In this document: piece after piece, positions 6,984 to 15,331 of the stretch
How positions within the stretch are numbered: position 1 is the first letter of the stretch
Layout of the letters: each line of letters starts with the position of its first letter
From: a virus
Strand: one strand, 5' to 3'
Virus record (IMG/VR): IMGVR_UViG_3300020160_002298
Span: 1-29,690 of that record
DNA: 29,690 nucleotides
Notes under the pieces: generated by a model
What the model saw: the letters and a program-made list of their open reading frames with translations, nothing else
Database searches by the model: none
What the model was told of the DNA's origin: nothing
Program-made: the position numbers and the translations under genes

Positions 6984-7157
6984 ATGGCAACTATTGGAAA
7001 AATTACTAAAGAACAAATTATAAAGTCAAGAAAAAAAGCTTCTAGAGATATGGAAGTTCAAAATTCTATTGGATGGACTGCAACTCACAAAGTTCACAAA
7101 ACTCTTAAAGATTATACAAGAAAACCTAAATACAAAAAAGACTATTCAATTGAATAG
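6984..7157 (+). CDS. Small basic protein (57 aa)
   Basis: A 57-residue lysine-rich protein beginning MATIGKITKEQIIKSRKKAS. Its centre (NSIGWTATHKVHKTLKDYTRK) resembles the GWxxTHKVHKxxKxYxRK pattern that I have seen in small Bacteroidota and phage proteins of unknown function. It has its own TATCTTTG promoter element and a long A-rich leader. Its last residues, KDYSIE, are encoded within the palindromic terminator at 7136-7163, and the gene overlaps the end of the convergent small gene by 16 bases. Confidence 0.7.
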   Translation: MATIGKITKEQIIKSRKKASRDMEVQNSIGWTATHKVHKTLKDYTRKPKYKKDYSIE

Positions 7158-7163
7158 TCTTTT
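7136..7163. terminator. Perfect 28-bp palindrome, shared terminator overlapping two gene ends
   Basis: The sequence is a perfect dyad centred between 7149 and 7150 (core GACTATTCAATTGAATAGTC), flanked by A-runs and T-runs that suit termination on both strands. Both converging genes end inside it, and because it is symmetric they encode the same last residues, KDYSIE-stop. Confidence 0.8.
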
Positions 7164-7294
7164 AAAATTCTCTCTATCTTTTTCTTACGAGAGATATTTT
7201 TATCAAGTTTAACTTCAACCCAATCATATACAAAAGTGTACATGATTGGATCTTCTGTTACTGGATCACAACTAACTACATACTTCTTAGACAT
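7142..7294 (-). CDS. Small protein with RxKKIxxIL-type C-terminus (50 aa)
   Basis: A 50-residue protein beginning [20 protein letters not shown] and ending in [16 protein letters not shown]. The IERIL segment fits the C-terminal tail motif found on many other proteins in this window. Its start codon overlaps the end of dnaJ (ATGTCTAA), so it is the last gene of the grpE-dnaJ operon and may be translationally coupled to dnaJ. Function unknown. Confidence 0.65.
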   Translation of the reverse strand: MSKKYVVSCDPVTEDPIMYTFVYDWVEVKLDKNISRKKKIERILKDYSIE

Positions 7295-8336
7295 TAAAAT
7301 TACTTGAGTTTTTCAACTTTTCTAATACATATCTTTCATCCATTGATACATTAGTTGGTACTTTAACTTTCAAGTTGATAATTAAATCACCTAATCCATA
7401 ATTAATATCTGGAATACCTTTACCATGCATTCTTGTTATTGTACCTGGTTGAGTTCCTGGTTGAATTGTAACAACAATTTCTCCATGTGGTGTATTAACT
7501 TTTACATTAGCACCCATAATGGCATCAAGAACAGATATTTCTTTTTCAATTATAAGATTACCACCTTCTCTTTTGAAAGTATAATCTCTAATTTCATCTA
7601 TAATAATTTGTAAGTCACCATTAATACCATCACGAATTGCATTACCAAAACCATGCATAGTTAATTGAATACCATTTGATACTCCTTTAGGTATTTCTAC
7701 ATCAACTGTTTGTTCAGTTAAAGTAGTACCATCACCATTACAAGAATTACATTTGTTATGAACAATCTTACCAGTCATATTACAATCAGGACATCCTGTT
7801 TCAGTTCTCATTTGTCCAAATGGTGTATTTTGAGTAACTATTCTTCTACCTCTACCACCACAAGGAATACAATCTCTTACATCAGATCCACCTTTACCAG
7901 AACAAGGTTTACAAGTTTCCTGTCTTTTATATTTTAGTTTCTTTGTACAACCATCAATGATTTCATTAATAGTTAAGGAAACCTTAATTCTTAGATCTCC
8001 ACCCTTTGATTGTCTTCTTTGATGTGGATTACCTCTTGAACCAAATATATCTCCAAATTGACTGAAAATATCATCCATATTGAATCCACCAAAACCCCCA
8101 CCAAAACCTCCTTGTTGTGGTTCTGTAGTTCCAAATCTATCATAATTAGATTTTTTATCTGGTGTAGAAAGAACATCATATGCTTCAGCTACTTCCTTAA
8201 ACTTTGCTTCAGCACTTTCATCACCAGGATTTTTATCAGGATGATATTTCATAGCCATTTTTCTATATGCTTTCTTAATATCATCTTCTGATGCCCCTCG
8301 ATCAACACCTAATACATTGTATAAATCTTTTGCCAT
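7287..8336 (-). CDS. dnaJ: DnaJ co-chaperone (Hsp40, type I)
   Basis: Stimulates the DnaK ATPase and delivers unfolded clients. The protein is a complete type I DnaJ of 349 residues: a J-domain with HPD at residues 32-34, a Gly/Phe region with [10 protein letters not shown], four zinc motifs ([32 protein letters not shown]), then two C-terminal beta domains with [16 protein letters not shown]. All key residues are present, so it should be active. It is transcribed leftward after grpE and an unknown gene. Its partner DnaK is about 3 kb away on the opposite strand. Confidence 0.97.
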   Translation of the reverse strand: MAKDLYNVLGVDRGASEDDIKKAYRKMAMKYHPDKNPGDESAEAKFKEVAEAYDVLSTPDKKSNYDRFGTTEPQQGGFGGGFGGFNMDDIFSQFGDIFGSRGNPHQRRQSKGGDLRIKVSLTINEIIDGCTKKLKYKRQETCKPCSGKGGSDVRDCIPCGGRGRRIVTQNTPFGQMRTETGCPDCNMTGKIVHNKCNSCNGDGTTLTEQTVDVEIPKGVSNGIQLTMHGFGNAIRDGINGDLQIIIDEIRDYTFKREGGNLIIEKEISVLDAIMGANVKVNTPHGEIVVTIQPGTQPGTITRMHGKGIPDINYGLGDLIINLKVKVPTNVSMDERYVLEKLKNSSNFNV

Positions 8337-8340
8337 ATTT

Positions 8341-8844
8341 TTATTTAATTAATTTTTTTAATTTTACTTCTCTAATTTCTTCTAAAATATTCTTACAATC
8401 ATAAGCATATTTGAATTGACCTGCAATATAATTATCTACCACAAGTGATAATGTTTCTGCAGTTCTATCTAAGTATTCCATACAACTCAATGAGTTTTTA
8501 ACCTTAGGTATAATATCCACAAAGTAATCTATGAAATGGTCTATATCAAATGATAATTGATATAAATCCAATCTATCAGATTTTAATATAGTTGGTGGTG
8601 TAACAAAATATTTACCATACAATCTTGTAATTGCTGGTAAAATTAAATCTAACATATCATCCTCACCTTCATAAAAAGGACCTTCAAATTCTTTGAATAA
8701 GTCTAATTTATTATCTAATACATATATAATAATATCTCTAAAATCAGAACTATGTGATTTTAACATACTTTCCAATGTATCAAGTAATTCTTCTCTCAAC
8801 ATTGGATCATCTCTTAAATCAAATATAGTTCTATCATCATTCAT
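8341..8844 (-). CDS. Hypothetical protein between grpE and dnaJ (167 aa)
   Basis: I do not recognise this protein. It is acidic and predicted to be largely helical ([43 protein letters not shown]), with no signal peptide or membrane segment. It sits two bases after grpE and four bases before dnaJ, so co-expression with the chaperones is very likely. A chaperone accessory or client role is possible but only guessed from context. Confidence 0.75.
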   Translation of the reverse strand: MNDDRTIFDLRDDPMLREELLDTLESMLKSHSSDFRDIIIYVLDNKLDLFKEFEGPFYEGEDDMLDLILPAITRLYGKYFVTPPTILKSDRLDLYQLSFDIDHFIDYFVDIIPKVKNSLSCMEYLDRTAETLSLVVDNYIAGQFKYAYDCKNILEEIREVKLKKLIK

Positions 8845-8846
8845 TA

Positions 8847-9284
8847 TTATCTACTTAGAACTATTTTAGGATATCTGAATGGTTTACCATTCAATGAGTA
8901 ACCTTTAGTTACAACATCAACTATTTTATTTTCACCTGTTTCTAATACAGATATTACTTCATGCAAGTCTTCATCATAGGTATCAGTTTGAATTGTTTGA
9001 ATACCTTGATTTTTCAAGAATGTTTCTAACTTTTGAGCAATAAGTAGTAAACCTTTATCTACTTTATCCATTGATTTAATTGCAATAGTTATATCACTAT
9101 CCATATCTAATACTGCTGATAACATTTTAGTTTTAGTGTTTAATACCAACTCTTCTTTTTCTTTTTGAACTCTTCTTTTATAGTTCTCAAACTCAGCATA
9201 AAGTCTAAGGTGTTTTTCCTCAGATTCTTTCAATTGGTCTTCAATTGAAATTTCTACTTGTTCTAAATTTTCTTTTTCTTCCAT
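8847..9284 (-). CDS. grpE: GrpE nucleotide-exchange factor
   Basis: Releases ADP from DnaK. The protein has 145 residues, short compared with cellular GrpE (about 170-200) because its N-terminal tail is brief. The signature helix LRLYAEFENYKRRVQKE is at residues 27-43, followed by the long coiled helix. The C-terminal beta domain ends in the typical GYSLNGKPFRYPKIVLSR. It lies one base after the upstream unknown gene and two bases before the next. Confidence 0.95.
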   Translation of the reverse strand: MEEKENLEQVEISIEDQLKESEEKHLRLYAEFENYKRRVQKEKEELVLNTKTKMLSAVLDMDSDITIAIKSMDKVDKGLLLIAQKLETFLKNQGIQTIQTDTYDEDLHEVISVLETGENKIVDVVTKGYSLNGKPFRYPKIVLSR

Positions 9285-9285
9285 A

Positions 9286-9777
9286 TTAATAATTAAATTT
9301 AAGTAATTTTTTTACTGCATTTGAGTTATAGAACTCATATACAACATTTTTATCTTCAATCTGTGTTATTTCTAATTTCTCAACTAATACTTTCATATCA
9401 TCAATGTAAACAACTAAGTCTTTTAATGCACTAACCCAAGCTGAGTTTGGTTCCCAATAATCAGGAAACTTATCTAAGAACTTATCAATTGCTAAGTCTA
9501 AAGTTTTCTTTCTAATTAGTAATCCATCTTTTTTAGGATCTTTTATAGATTTATTAGTTAAGAACTCTGTAACATGAGTATTAAATCTATGTATTAAGTT
9601 TGTAGTCTCCACTATCTTTAATAATCCCATAACTAATGCATCTCTTTCAGATACTTCAATTTCAGCATTTTCTTTCAGCATTCTCTCTGCTTCTTTTTCA
9701 GAACCAACAACATAGTAAACATATGTGTCCCAAAGACAACGTTTTATTATTTCTTCTGGTGTTATTGTAATTTTCAT
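9286..9777 (-). CDS. Hypothetical protein, first gene of the grpE-dnaJ operon (163 aa)
   Basis: I do not recognise this protein. It is helical and charged, with segments such as EKEAERMLKENAEIEVSERD and NLIHRFNTHVTEFLTN, and no membrane segment. It ends one base before grpE and is the promoter-proximal gene of the chaperone operon. The 82-base gap upstream is shared with the divergent gene at 9860. Confidence 0.75.
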   Translation of the reverse strand: MKITITPEEIIKRCLWDTYVYYVVGSEKEAERMLKENAEIEVSERDALVMGLLKIVETTNLIHRFNTHVTEFLTNKSIKDPKKDGLLIRKKTLDLAIDKFLDKFPDYWEPNSAWVSALKDLVVYIDDMKVLVEKLEITQIEDKNVVYEFYNSNAVKKLLKFNY

Positions 9778-9830
9778 ATATACTTATAAATATTTTATTA
9801 TTATATACAAATTGCTAATGAAGTTTTATA

Positions 9831-9838
9831 TATATTTG
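9831..9838 (+). promoter_or_regulatory. Bacteroidota-type -7 box (TATATTTG)
   Basis: TATATTTG matches TAnnTTTG and lies 21 bases before the ATG at 9860. A TTG at 9812-9814 lies only 16 bases upstream, so the -33 element is weak or absent. Confidence 0.5.
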
Positions 9839-9859
9839 CAAACTTAAATTAAATAGCAT

Positions 9860-10048
9860 ATGGAAATAACAGAGAAAGTAGAGTTAAACAAAAAAATTAG
9901 AGCTTATGATGGTCACAATTCATTTGTTCTTTCATTACAGAAACAATTAAAAACTAATACTAAATTACTTAAAGAGGATTTTAATGGTAAAACAACAAAA
10001 GTTCTGAGTGACAGACAATATTCTGTTGCTAAAAGTTTGTTGGATTAA
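9860..10048 (+). CDS. Hypothetical small protein (62 aa)
   Basis: I do not recognise it. It is a lysine-rich soluble protein of 62 residues (MEITEKVELNKKIRAYDGHN at the start, DRQYSVAKSLLD at the end). A TATATTTG promoter element precedes it, and a second, complete promoter begins before its stop codon for the next gene. Confidence 0.65.
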   Translation: MEITEKVELNKKIRAYDGHNSFVLSLQKQLKTNTKLLKEDFNGKTTKVLSDRQYSVAKSLLD

Positions 10049-10066
10049 AAATTAGTTGTATATTTG
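10036..10066 (+). promoter_or_regulatory. Bacteroidota promoter TTTG-N19-TATATTTG
   Basis: The -33 element TTTG (10036-10039) and the -7 element TATATTTG (10059-10066) are separated by exactly 19 bases, the classic Bacteroidota spacing. The -33 box overlaps the end of the preceding gene. It would drive the genes at 10091 and 10303. Confidence 0.75.
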
Positions 10067-10090
10067 TAAAAATATATCAAAATATATCAT

Positions 10091-10285
10091 ATGTCAGAAA
10101 AATTTGCTCCTAAAAAATTAGTTCTTAAATGGTGGAATGGTCTTCCTACCAATATGAAAGATGTATTCATTAAACTAACTTATGGTAATGATGTTGATAC
10201 TATTGATTTAAAAATGAAAAAAGTAATGTATAATAGATATGACTTAGTTACTGAGTCAAATCTTATTGAGAAAAAATTAATATAA
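10091..10285 (+). CDS. Hypothetical small protein (64 aa)
   Basis: I do not recognise it. It has 64 residues, is basic, and has an aromatic-rich centre (LKWWNGLPTNMKDVFIKLTYG). It follows a complete Bacteroidota-type promoter with a leader of about 20 bases and precedes the 139-residue gene by 17 bases. Confidence 0.65.
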   Translation: MSEKFAPKKLVLKWWNGLPTNMKDVFIKLTYGNDVDTIDLKMKKVMYNRYDLVTESNLIEKKLI

Positions 10286-10302
10286 ACAAAACTGAGATAC
10301 TT

Positions 10303-10722
10303 ATGATAACAGAAGCTAAGATTAAAAAAATTCAAGCCAAATTAAATAAAGCAATTGCTGAAATTTCTAAGGAAGAAAATGTAAGTATTGTATTTGGTGG
10401 TATTAGATACAATAGTGCTGAATACTCAACAACTATGAAAGTTAAAACTTTAGAAAAGAGTGAAAAAGTAACTAACTTAAATACATCAGTTTGTAAAAGA
10501 TATGGATTTACTCAAAATATTCTTGGTATGACATTTGAAGGTAAAAATGGCACAATGAAAATCATTGACATCAAAACAAGAAATAGAAGTTATCCTATTA
10601 TTGCAGAGTGTTTACAAAATGGTAAATCTTATAAATATAGTGCAACAGACATTAAACAAAGATTAGGTGGTGATAAAATCATCAACAGAAATGCTAATTT
10701 AGATAAATTAGTAAGTGAATAA
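10303..10722 (+). CDS. Hypothetical phage protein (139 aa)
   Basis: Function unknown. The order of elements, an N-terminal helix (AKIKKIQAKLNKAIAEISKE), then IVFGGIRYNSAEYSTTMKVK, then short strands, resembles a family of small proteins often seen in phage genomes that I cannot name. The C-terminal half is basic. A hairpin and then a bidirectional terminator follow. Confidence 0.75.
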   Translation: MITEAKIKKIQAKLNKAIAEISKEENVSIVFGGIRYNSAEYSTTMKVKTLEKSEKVTNLNTSVCKRYGFTQNILGMTFEGKNGTMKIIDIKTRNRSYPIIAECLQNGKSYKYSATDIKQRLGGDKIINRNANLDKLVSE

Positions 10723-10757
10723 TTGTAATTAGATAGTTACTGGGAAGGGAATTACAA
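10723..10757. repeat. Inverted repeat with 19-base G-rich loop
   Basis: TTGTAATT (10723-10730) is the exact reverse complement of AATTACAA (10750-10757). The loop includes ACTGGGAAGGG, unusually G-rich for this genome. It starts right after the stop codon and ends just before the terminator. Confidence 0.45.
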
Positions 10758-10759
10758 AT

Positions 10760-10786
10760 AAAACCCCATCAATTTGATGGGGTTTT
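10760..10786. terminator. Bidirectional terminator
   Basis: Stem AAAACCCCATC / GATGGGGTTTT (up to 13 bp if the AA/TT at the loop pair). It lies between the convergent genes ending at 10722 and 10785 and overlaps the stop codon of the latter. Confidence 0.85.
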
Positions 10787-11162
10787 ATGTTTTAAAAACT
10801 GAAAACTTATCTATTCTATTTTTTTTATGAATTTCTAAATATAAACTTAAAGAATTTTTCCAAAAAAAACCTTTTTTAGACATATTTAATAATTCATCTA
10901 TACTTAAATTCATATATTCTTTACCAGATTTTTTAGTGTTATATATTACTTTAATATCTAAATAATTTTCCTTACAATAATCATCTAACATAATAAAAAT
11001 ATCCTGTATATACTCTTTTATCTGGTCTCTTACTATAAAAAGACTACTACTATTTTGAAAGTCTATAGTTATATTCACTCCAGTAGATCTAATATTAAAA
11101 AGTATATTATTATCTGTTAACTCAACTAAAATATTCTCTATATCATTTATAATTTTATTCAT
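10785..11162 (-). CDS. Hypothetical protein, possible leaderless relative of subfamily B
   Basis: A 125-residue protein of unknown function. The order ENILVELTDNNILFNIR, ITIDFQN, VRDQIKEYIQDIFIMLDDY, YLDIKVIYN parallels the helix-strand-helix-strand order of the subfamily B proteins (LAYLLDDGFKINVV, ISIKN, WDSVKDEVVPFLEIL, INNIKIF). It lacks the MKHL leader. The relation is inferred from pattern and could be chance. It is a single-gene unit that ends inside a bidirectional terminator. Confidence 0.65.
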   Translation of the reverse strand: MNKIINDIENILVELTDNNILFNIRSTGVNITIDFQNSSSLFIVRDQIKEYIQDIFIMLDDYCKENYLDIKVIYNTKKSGKEYMNLSIDELLNMSKKGFFWKNSLSLYLEIHKKNRIDKFSVFKT

Positions 11163-11227
11163 TAACTATATATAAAAAATTCTAAACTTTTTATACCTTT
11201 AATCATATATATTTTAGTGTTAAAAAC

Positions 11228-11246
11228 ATATGACAATTTGTCATAT
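11228..11246. promoter_or_regulatory. Operator-like palindrome upstream of dnaK
   Basis: ATATGACAA-T-TTGTCATAT is a perfect inverted repeat with a one-base centre, about 80 bases before the dnaK start. A TTGACA-like element (11259-11264) follows. It could be a repressor site or a heat-shock-type control element. No T-run follows, so it is not a terminator. Confidence 0.5.
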
Positions 11247-11326
11247 TTTTATGTAATCTTGACATAAAAAAGTATTTGGCACATTATTTGTTAATTATTA
11301 ATCACAAAAAATAAATTAAATAAGTT

Positions 11327-13219
11327 ATGAACAAAAATGATGTAATCGTAGGAATTGATCTTGGAACTACCAACTCAGCTATTGCTATTGTACAAGGTGG
11401 TGAGCCAATTGTAATTTCAAACTCAGAAGGTAAAAGAACAACACCTTCAATTGTAGGATTCACTAAAGAAGATAGAAAAGTAGGTGATCCTGCAAAGAGA
11501 CAAGCAGTTACTAATCCTGAAAAAACTGTTTTCTCAATAAAAAGATTTATAGGTAAAGATTATTCTTCATTGAAAGATGAAGCAAAAAGAGTACCTTATA
11601 AAGTAGAAAAAACTGGTAAGAATGTACCAGGTGTAAGAATTGATGATAGAGTTTATACTCCACAAGAAATTTCTGCAATGATTCTACAGAAAATGAAAAA
11701 AACTGCTGAGGACTATTTAGGTCATGAAGTAACAAGAGCAGTTATTACAGTTCCTGCTTACTTTGGTGATGCAGAAAGAACTGCTACTATTGAAGCTGGT
11801 GAAATTGCTGGTTTAAAAGTAGAAAGAATTATCAATGAACCTACAGCAGCAGCATTGGCTTATGGTTTAGATAAAAAACAAACAGAATCTAAAATCTTAG
11901 TATTTGACTGTGGTGGGGGAACTCATGATGTGTCTGTATTAGAAATTGGTGATGGTGTATTTGAAGTTAAATCTACTGATGGTGATACTCACTTAGGTGG
12001 TGATGATTTTGATAATGCTATTATCAACTGGATGATTGAAGATTTCAAATCAGAAAGTGGTGTTGATTTATCTCAAGATATGATGGCATTACAAAGATTA
12101 AAAGAAGCTGCAGAAAAAGCTAAGATTGAATTATCTTCTTCTTCTCAAACTGATATTAATCTTCCTTATATCACTTCAAGAGACAATCAACCTTTACACT
12201 TTGTTAAACAATTAACTAAAGCTAAGTTTGACCAAATGACAAGTTCATTAGTTGAAAGAGCTATTAATTGTGCAAAATCTGCTCTTAAAAATGCTAAATT
12301 AAATACAGGTGATATTGATGAAGTTATCTTGGTTGGTGGTTCTACAAGAATCCCAGCAGTTCAAGAAGCTATTGAAAAATTCATTGGTAAGAAAGCAAAC
12401 AAATCTGTTAATCCAGATGAAGTTGTTGCATTAGGAGCAGCTATTCAAGGTGCAGTATTAAATGGTGGTATTAGTGATGTTCTTTTATTAGATGTTACTC
12501 CATTATCATTAGGTATTGAAACAATGGGTGGTGTATTCACTAAATTAATTGAGGCAAACACAACTATTCCTACAAGAAAAAGTGAAACATTTTCAACTGC
12601 TTCTGATAACCAATCTTCTGTAGAAATTCATTGTCTTCAAGGTGAAAGACCTATGGCAAAAGACAATCGTTCTTTAGGTAGATTCCACTTAGATGGTATT
12701 CCACCTGCACCAAGAGGTATTCCACAAGTTGAAGTAACATTAGATATTGATGCTAATGGTATCTTATCTGTAACTGCAAAAGATAAAGCTACTGGAAAAG
12801 AAAACAAAATTAGAATTGAAGGTGGTTCTCAATTATCTAAAGAAGAAATTGAGCAAATGAAAGCAGATGCAGAAGCTAATGCAGAAGCTGACAGAATTGA
12901 AAGAGAATTAGTTGACAAACTTAATGGTGCAGACAACTTAATTTTTCAAACTGAGAAACAAATGAAAGAGTTTGATGAAAAATTAACTGATGAAGACAGA
13001 GAAGCTCTAAAAGCTGATTTAGAAACATTAAAAGAAGCACATTCTCAAAAAGATGTGACTAAAGTTGATGAAGCATCAAATAAATTAAATGAAACTTGGG
13101 GAGGTATTAGTACAAGACTTTACCAACAAACAGAAACAGAATCACAACCTGAGCAACCTGTAAATGAAGGAGACAACATTGAGGATGTTAGTTATGAAGA
13201 TGTAACAGAAGAGAAGTAA
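11327..13219 (+). CDS. dnaK: DnaK chaperone (Hsp70)
   Basis: An ATP-driven chaperone, complete at 630 residues. The nucleotide-binding domain starts with [15 protein letters not shown] and includes [12 protein letters not shown] and the phosphate-2 motif. That motif reads [15 protein letters not shown] where most DnaK proteins have LGGGTFDVS: Phe is replaced by His while the catalytic Thr and Asp are kept. The linker is [16 protein letters not shown]. The substrate domain includes [14 protein letters not shown] and [12 protein letters not shown]. The lid ends in an acidic [12 protein letters not shown]. The substrate domain reads like Bacteroidota DnaK, which suggests acquisition from the host. 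It stands alone between an operator-like palindrome and a strong terminator. Confidence 0.98.
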   Translation: MNKNDVIVGIDLGTTNSAIAIVQGGEPIVISNSEGKRTTPSIVGFTKEDRKVGDPAKRQAVTNPEKTVFSIKRFIGKDYSSLKDEAKRVPYKVEKTGKNVPGVRIDDRVYTPQEISAMILQKMKKTAEDYLGHEVTRAVITVPAYFGDAERTATIEAGEIAGLKVERIINEPTAAALAYGLDKKQTESKILVFDCGGGTHDVSVLEIGDGVFEVKSTDGDTHLGGDDFDNAIINWMIEDFKSESGVDLSQDMMALQRLKEAAEKAKIELSSSSQTDINLPYITSRDNQPLHFVKQLTKAKFDQMTSSLVERAINCAKSALKNAKLNTGDIDEVILVGGSTRIPAVQEAIEKFIGKKANKSVNPDEVVALGAAIQGAVLNGGISDVLLLDVTPLSLGIETMGGVFTKLIEANTTIPTRKSETFSTASDNQSSVEIHCLQGERPMAKDNRSLGRFHLDGIPPAPRGIPQVEVTLDIDANGILSVTAKDKATGKENKIRIEGGSQLSKEEIEQMKADAEANAEADRIERELVDKLNGADNLIFQTEKQMKEFDEKLTDEDREALKADLETLKEAHSQKDVTKVDEASNKLNETWGGISTRLYQQTETESQPEQPVNEGDNIEDVSYEDVTEEK

Positions 13220-13237
13220 TAATTTTCTTATTATTTT

Positions 13238-13268
13238 AAAAAACCCAGTAATTATTACTGGGTTTTTT
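13238..13268 (+). terminator. Intrinsic terminator after dnaK
   Basis: Stem AAAAAACCCAGTAA / TTACTGGGTTTTTT with a three-base loop and a terminal T-run. It ends only 12 bases before the next rightward start codon. Confidence 0.85.
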
Positions 13269-13280
13269 TATATATACTTT

Positions 13281-13535
13281 ATGAAAGAAATATTTAATTC
13301 TGTTATAAGAAAAAAGGTTAAAATATTAATAAAAACTTTAGGTGATGGTACATCTGAGTTAGTAATTAACTTACCATTAAGTATGGCTGAATTTGATAGT
13401 ATCGAATGGAATCAAGACAATAAGAGAATATACCTAAATATATTTGATGGTGATCTAGAATATTCACAAAATTTTGATGATTTATCAGATGATGACAAAA
13501 TAGAGATTTATAAGATTTTATATAATTTTCTATGA
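13281..13535 (+). CDS. Hypothetical protein (84 aa)
   Basis: I do not recognise it. It is an acidic protein with strands (KVKILIKTLGDGTSELVINL, KRIYLNIFDGDLEY) and a C-terminal helix (DKIEIYKILYNFL). The start lies 12 bases after the dnaK terminator, so it depends either on read-through or on a promoter overlapping the terminator (TATACTTTATG just at the start). It overlaps the convergent gene by six bases, with no terminator between them. Confidence 0.6.
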   Translation: MKEIFNSVIRKKVKILIKTLGDGTSELVINLPLSMAEFDSIEWNQDNKRIYLNIFDGDLEYSQNFDDLSDDDKIEIYKILYNFL

Positions 13536-14027
13536 GTATCTTTCTTTATTTTTATTTTTAAGATATTCTTTCAAGTCTTCATAATTTACATTACCTGGAT
13601 TACTGAAAATAGTTTCTGCATTACCTTTAGGTTTTTCTTCTACTTTTCTCAATGCATTTGTATTAACTCTTTCATCATATTGCTCCTCAGTAGTTTTTAT
13701 TATAAAACCTAAGTATTTATCAATACCTTTTTCTCTTAACATATTTTTATCAAAGTCAAATATAAACTCTTCAAAGTCCATTGTATAAACTACAAAGATT
13801 GGATCTGTGATATAATGGTCTGTATATAATTTTATAGTACCTATGTTACCTTGACCATAAATTGTAGTATTATATGCATTATTATAACTAAATGCAAATT
13901 GGTCATTGTCATTAAACTTTCTAGTTCCATTTTTCTCAACAGTTGGAATTAATCCAAGATTAACTTTAAAGTATTGAGATTTTTTGAACTCTTGTAATAT
14001 TTGATAATTGGTTACTATATTTAACAT
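13530..14027 (-). CDS. Hypothetical protein, possibly virion-associated (165 aa)
   Basis: I do not recognise this protein. The N-terminal two thirds are rich in beta strands and aromatic residues (YFKVNLGLIPTVEKNG, TTIYGQGNIGTIKLY, PIFVVYTMDFEEFIFDF). The C-terminus is polar and ends in a helix (NYEDLKEYLKNKNKER). It lies 10 bases after a leader-bearing gene and is probably co-transcribed with it, which suggests a late, structural context. It lacks the leader itself. Confidence 0.65.
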   Translation of the reverse strand: MLNIVTNYQILQEFKKSQYFKVNLGLIPTVEKNGTRKFNDNDQFAFSYNNAYNTTIYGQGNIGTIKLYTDHYITDPIFVVYTMDFEEFIFDFDKNMLREKGIDKYLGFIIKTTEEQYDERVNTNALRKVEEKPKGNAETIFSNPGNVNYEDLKEYLKNKNKERYS

Positions 14028-14037
14028 AACTTATTTA

Positions 14038-14655
14038 TTAAATGTTACATGTTCCCTCACTTGCAGGTAAGTTAGATTCAATTCTAGTTTCAGGATATTC
14101 AATTCTAAGTTGCATTGAATATTTACCACCTTTATCAAGTATTACATTACATTCACACATCTCTTCAAAGGTTTCTTTTACCATCTCAAGATATTCATAA
14201 ACTTTTTCATTATCAAAAGGAGTTTTAGGTGTTTTTTGAATAATTATTGAATGTGCAGGTCTAATAGTTTCACCAATGAAATTATTATACCATCTTTTCA
14301 TAGCTATTAAACCTCTTACATCATCTCTTACTTCATTTCTATAATTAAAGTCTGTACTAGTTACATTTTTACCATCAACAACCCTAATTAATATATCTGT
14401 TATTTCAAAAGATAAGTTATCAATTAAATCTAAATCAAGTAATACCTCATTAATTTGCTGATGAGTTAATAAAAATTTAGATTCAAATCTTTCACAATAC
14501 TCATCAAGAAGTTCTTTTTCTTTATCTGTTAAAGGTCTTGAATTATAATCAAAACTAACTTGATGATTATTTAATATTTCATCTAACTCATCAAAAGAAT
14601 TTAACTCAGGTAAATCTTTATTCTCATTAATAAATTGAATATACTTCTTAATCAT
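14038..14655 (-). CDS. Leader-bearing protein (205 aa)
   Basis: It begins MIKKYIQFINENK. FINE (residues 8-11) ends in the hydrophobic-x-Glu pattern that prohead proteases cut. The body is unlike subfamilies A and B: an acidic helical N-terminal half (DELDEILNNHQ, TDKEKELLDEYCERF) and a C-terminal half with a helix (EKVYEYLEMVKETFEEMCE) and strands (YSMQLRIEYPETRIE). The start codon shares a base with the stop of the upstream leader gene. Function unknown; a packaged virion protein is inferred. Confidence 0.7.
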   Translation of the reverse strand: MIKKYIQFINENKDLPELNSFDELDEILNNHQVSFDYNSRPLTDKEKELLDEYCERFESKFLLTHQQINEVLLDLDLIDNLSFEITDILIRVVDGKNVTSTDFNYRNEVRDDVRGLIAMKRWYNNFIGETIRPAHSIIIQKTPKTPFDNEKVYEYLEMVKETFEEMCECNVILDKGGKYSMQLRIEYPETRIESNLPASEGTCNI

Positions 14656-15293
14656 TATGTTTCTATTTCAAATTCTTCTTCTTCACCAAATTGGTCATCT
14701 AACTCAATTTTAAGATTAACAATAAACTCTTCATCTATTGTATTTGGATCAGTATTTCTTGTTATTTGTCCAATAACTTCTTGAGTTTCATTATCATACT
14801 TTTTAAATTTAATGAAACATTGTTTAATATCTTTTGTAGAAAAGTCTTTAGTTTTATCTTTAGGAATTGCATCTTTCATATTAATAGATATTAAAAGATT
14901 ATACCAGTTTTCATCATCAGAAAACTTAACCGTTAATGTATCATTAAGTAATGAACGTGTTGCTACTTCACAACTCTCAAGTCTTAAATTAAACTCTTTA
15001 AAAGTTGGACTATTACCATTTCTTTTCTTATTTAATTTAGCTTTCTTGATGTCATTTTCTTCCTCAGCTTGTTCATCATCACCACTTTCTTCAAACATTT
15101 TCTCTATTTTCTTTTTCATAGAAATTAAAAGAGAATCAACATATGATGCAGGAGTATCATTTCTTACTTCTGTAAATTCACCTGGTTCTTCCATAGGTGT
15201 TTGTTCTGTTTGACCTTCTGTAGGTGCCTGAGCTTGTACTTGAGCATCATCTTGTGCTTCAAGGATAAATTGGTTAAATCTTTGTATTTTCAT
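14655..15293 (-). CDS. Acidic, Gln-rich leader-bearing protein (212 aa)
   Basis: It begins MKIQRFNQFILEAQ. FILE/A (residues 9-13) fits the T4 gp21 prohead-protease site (hydrophobic-x-Glu followed by a small residue) better than any other leader here. A low-complexity Gln/Ala/Glu linker follows (QVQAQAPTEGQTEQTPMEEP), then an acidic stretch with a lysine patch (KKAKLNKKRNGN), and a folded C-terminal part (FNLRLESCEVATRSLL to EEFIVNLKIELDDQ). This resembles scaffold-like or internal head proteins in composition, but the function is unknown. Confidence 0.7.
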   Translation of the reverse strand: MKIQRFNQFILEAQDDAQVQAQAPTEGQTEQTPMEEPGEFTEVRNDTPASYVDSLLISMKKKIEKMFEESGDDEQAEEENDIKKAKLNKKRNGNSPTFKEFNLRLESCEVATRSLLNDTLTVKFSDDENWYNLLISINMKDAIPKDKTKDFSTKDIKQCFIKFKKYDNETQEVIGQITRNTDPNTIDEEFIVNLKIELDDQFGEEEEFEIET

Positions 15294-15331
15294 AATGTAT
15301 ATATTAAAATTAATTATCTATAATTGGTTTG

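Noticed and set aside
11275-11292. Sigma-54 promoter (TGGCAC-N5-TTG) upstream of dnaK
   Set aside because: The -12 element has GT in place of GC, and one near-match in AT-rich DNA is weak evidence. It is mentioned only as part of the unusual control region.
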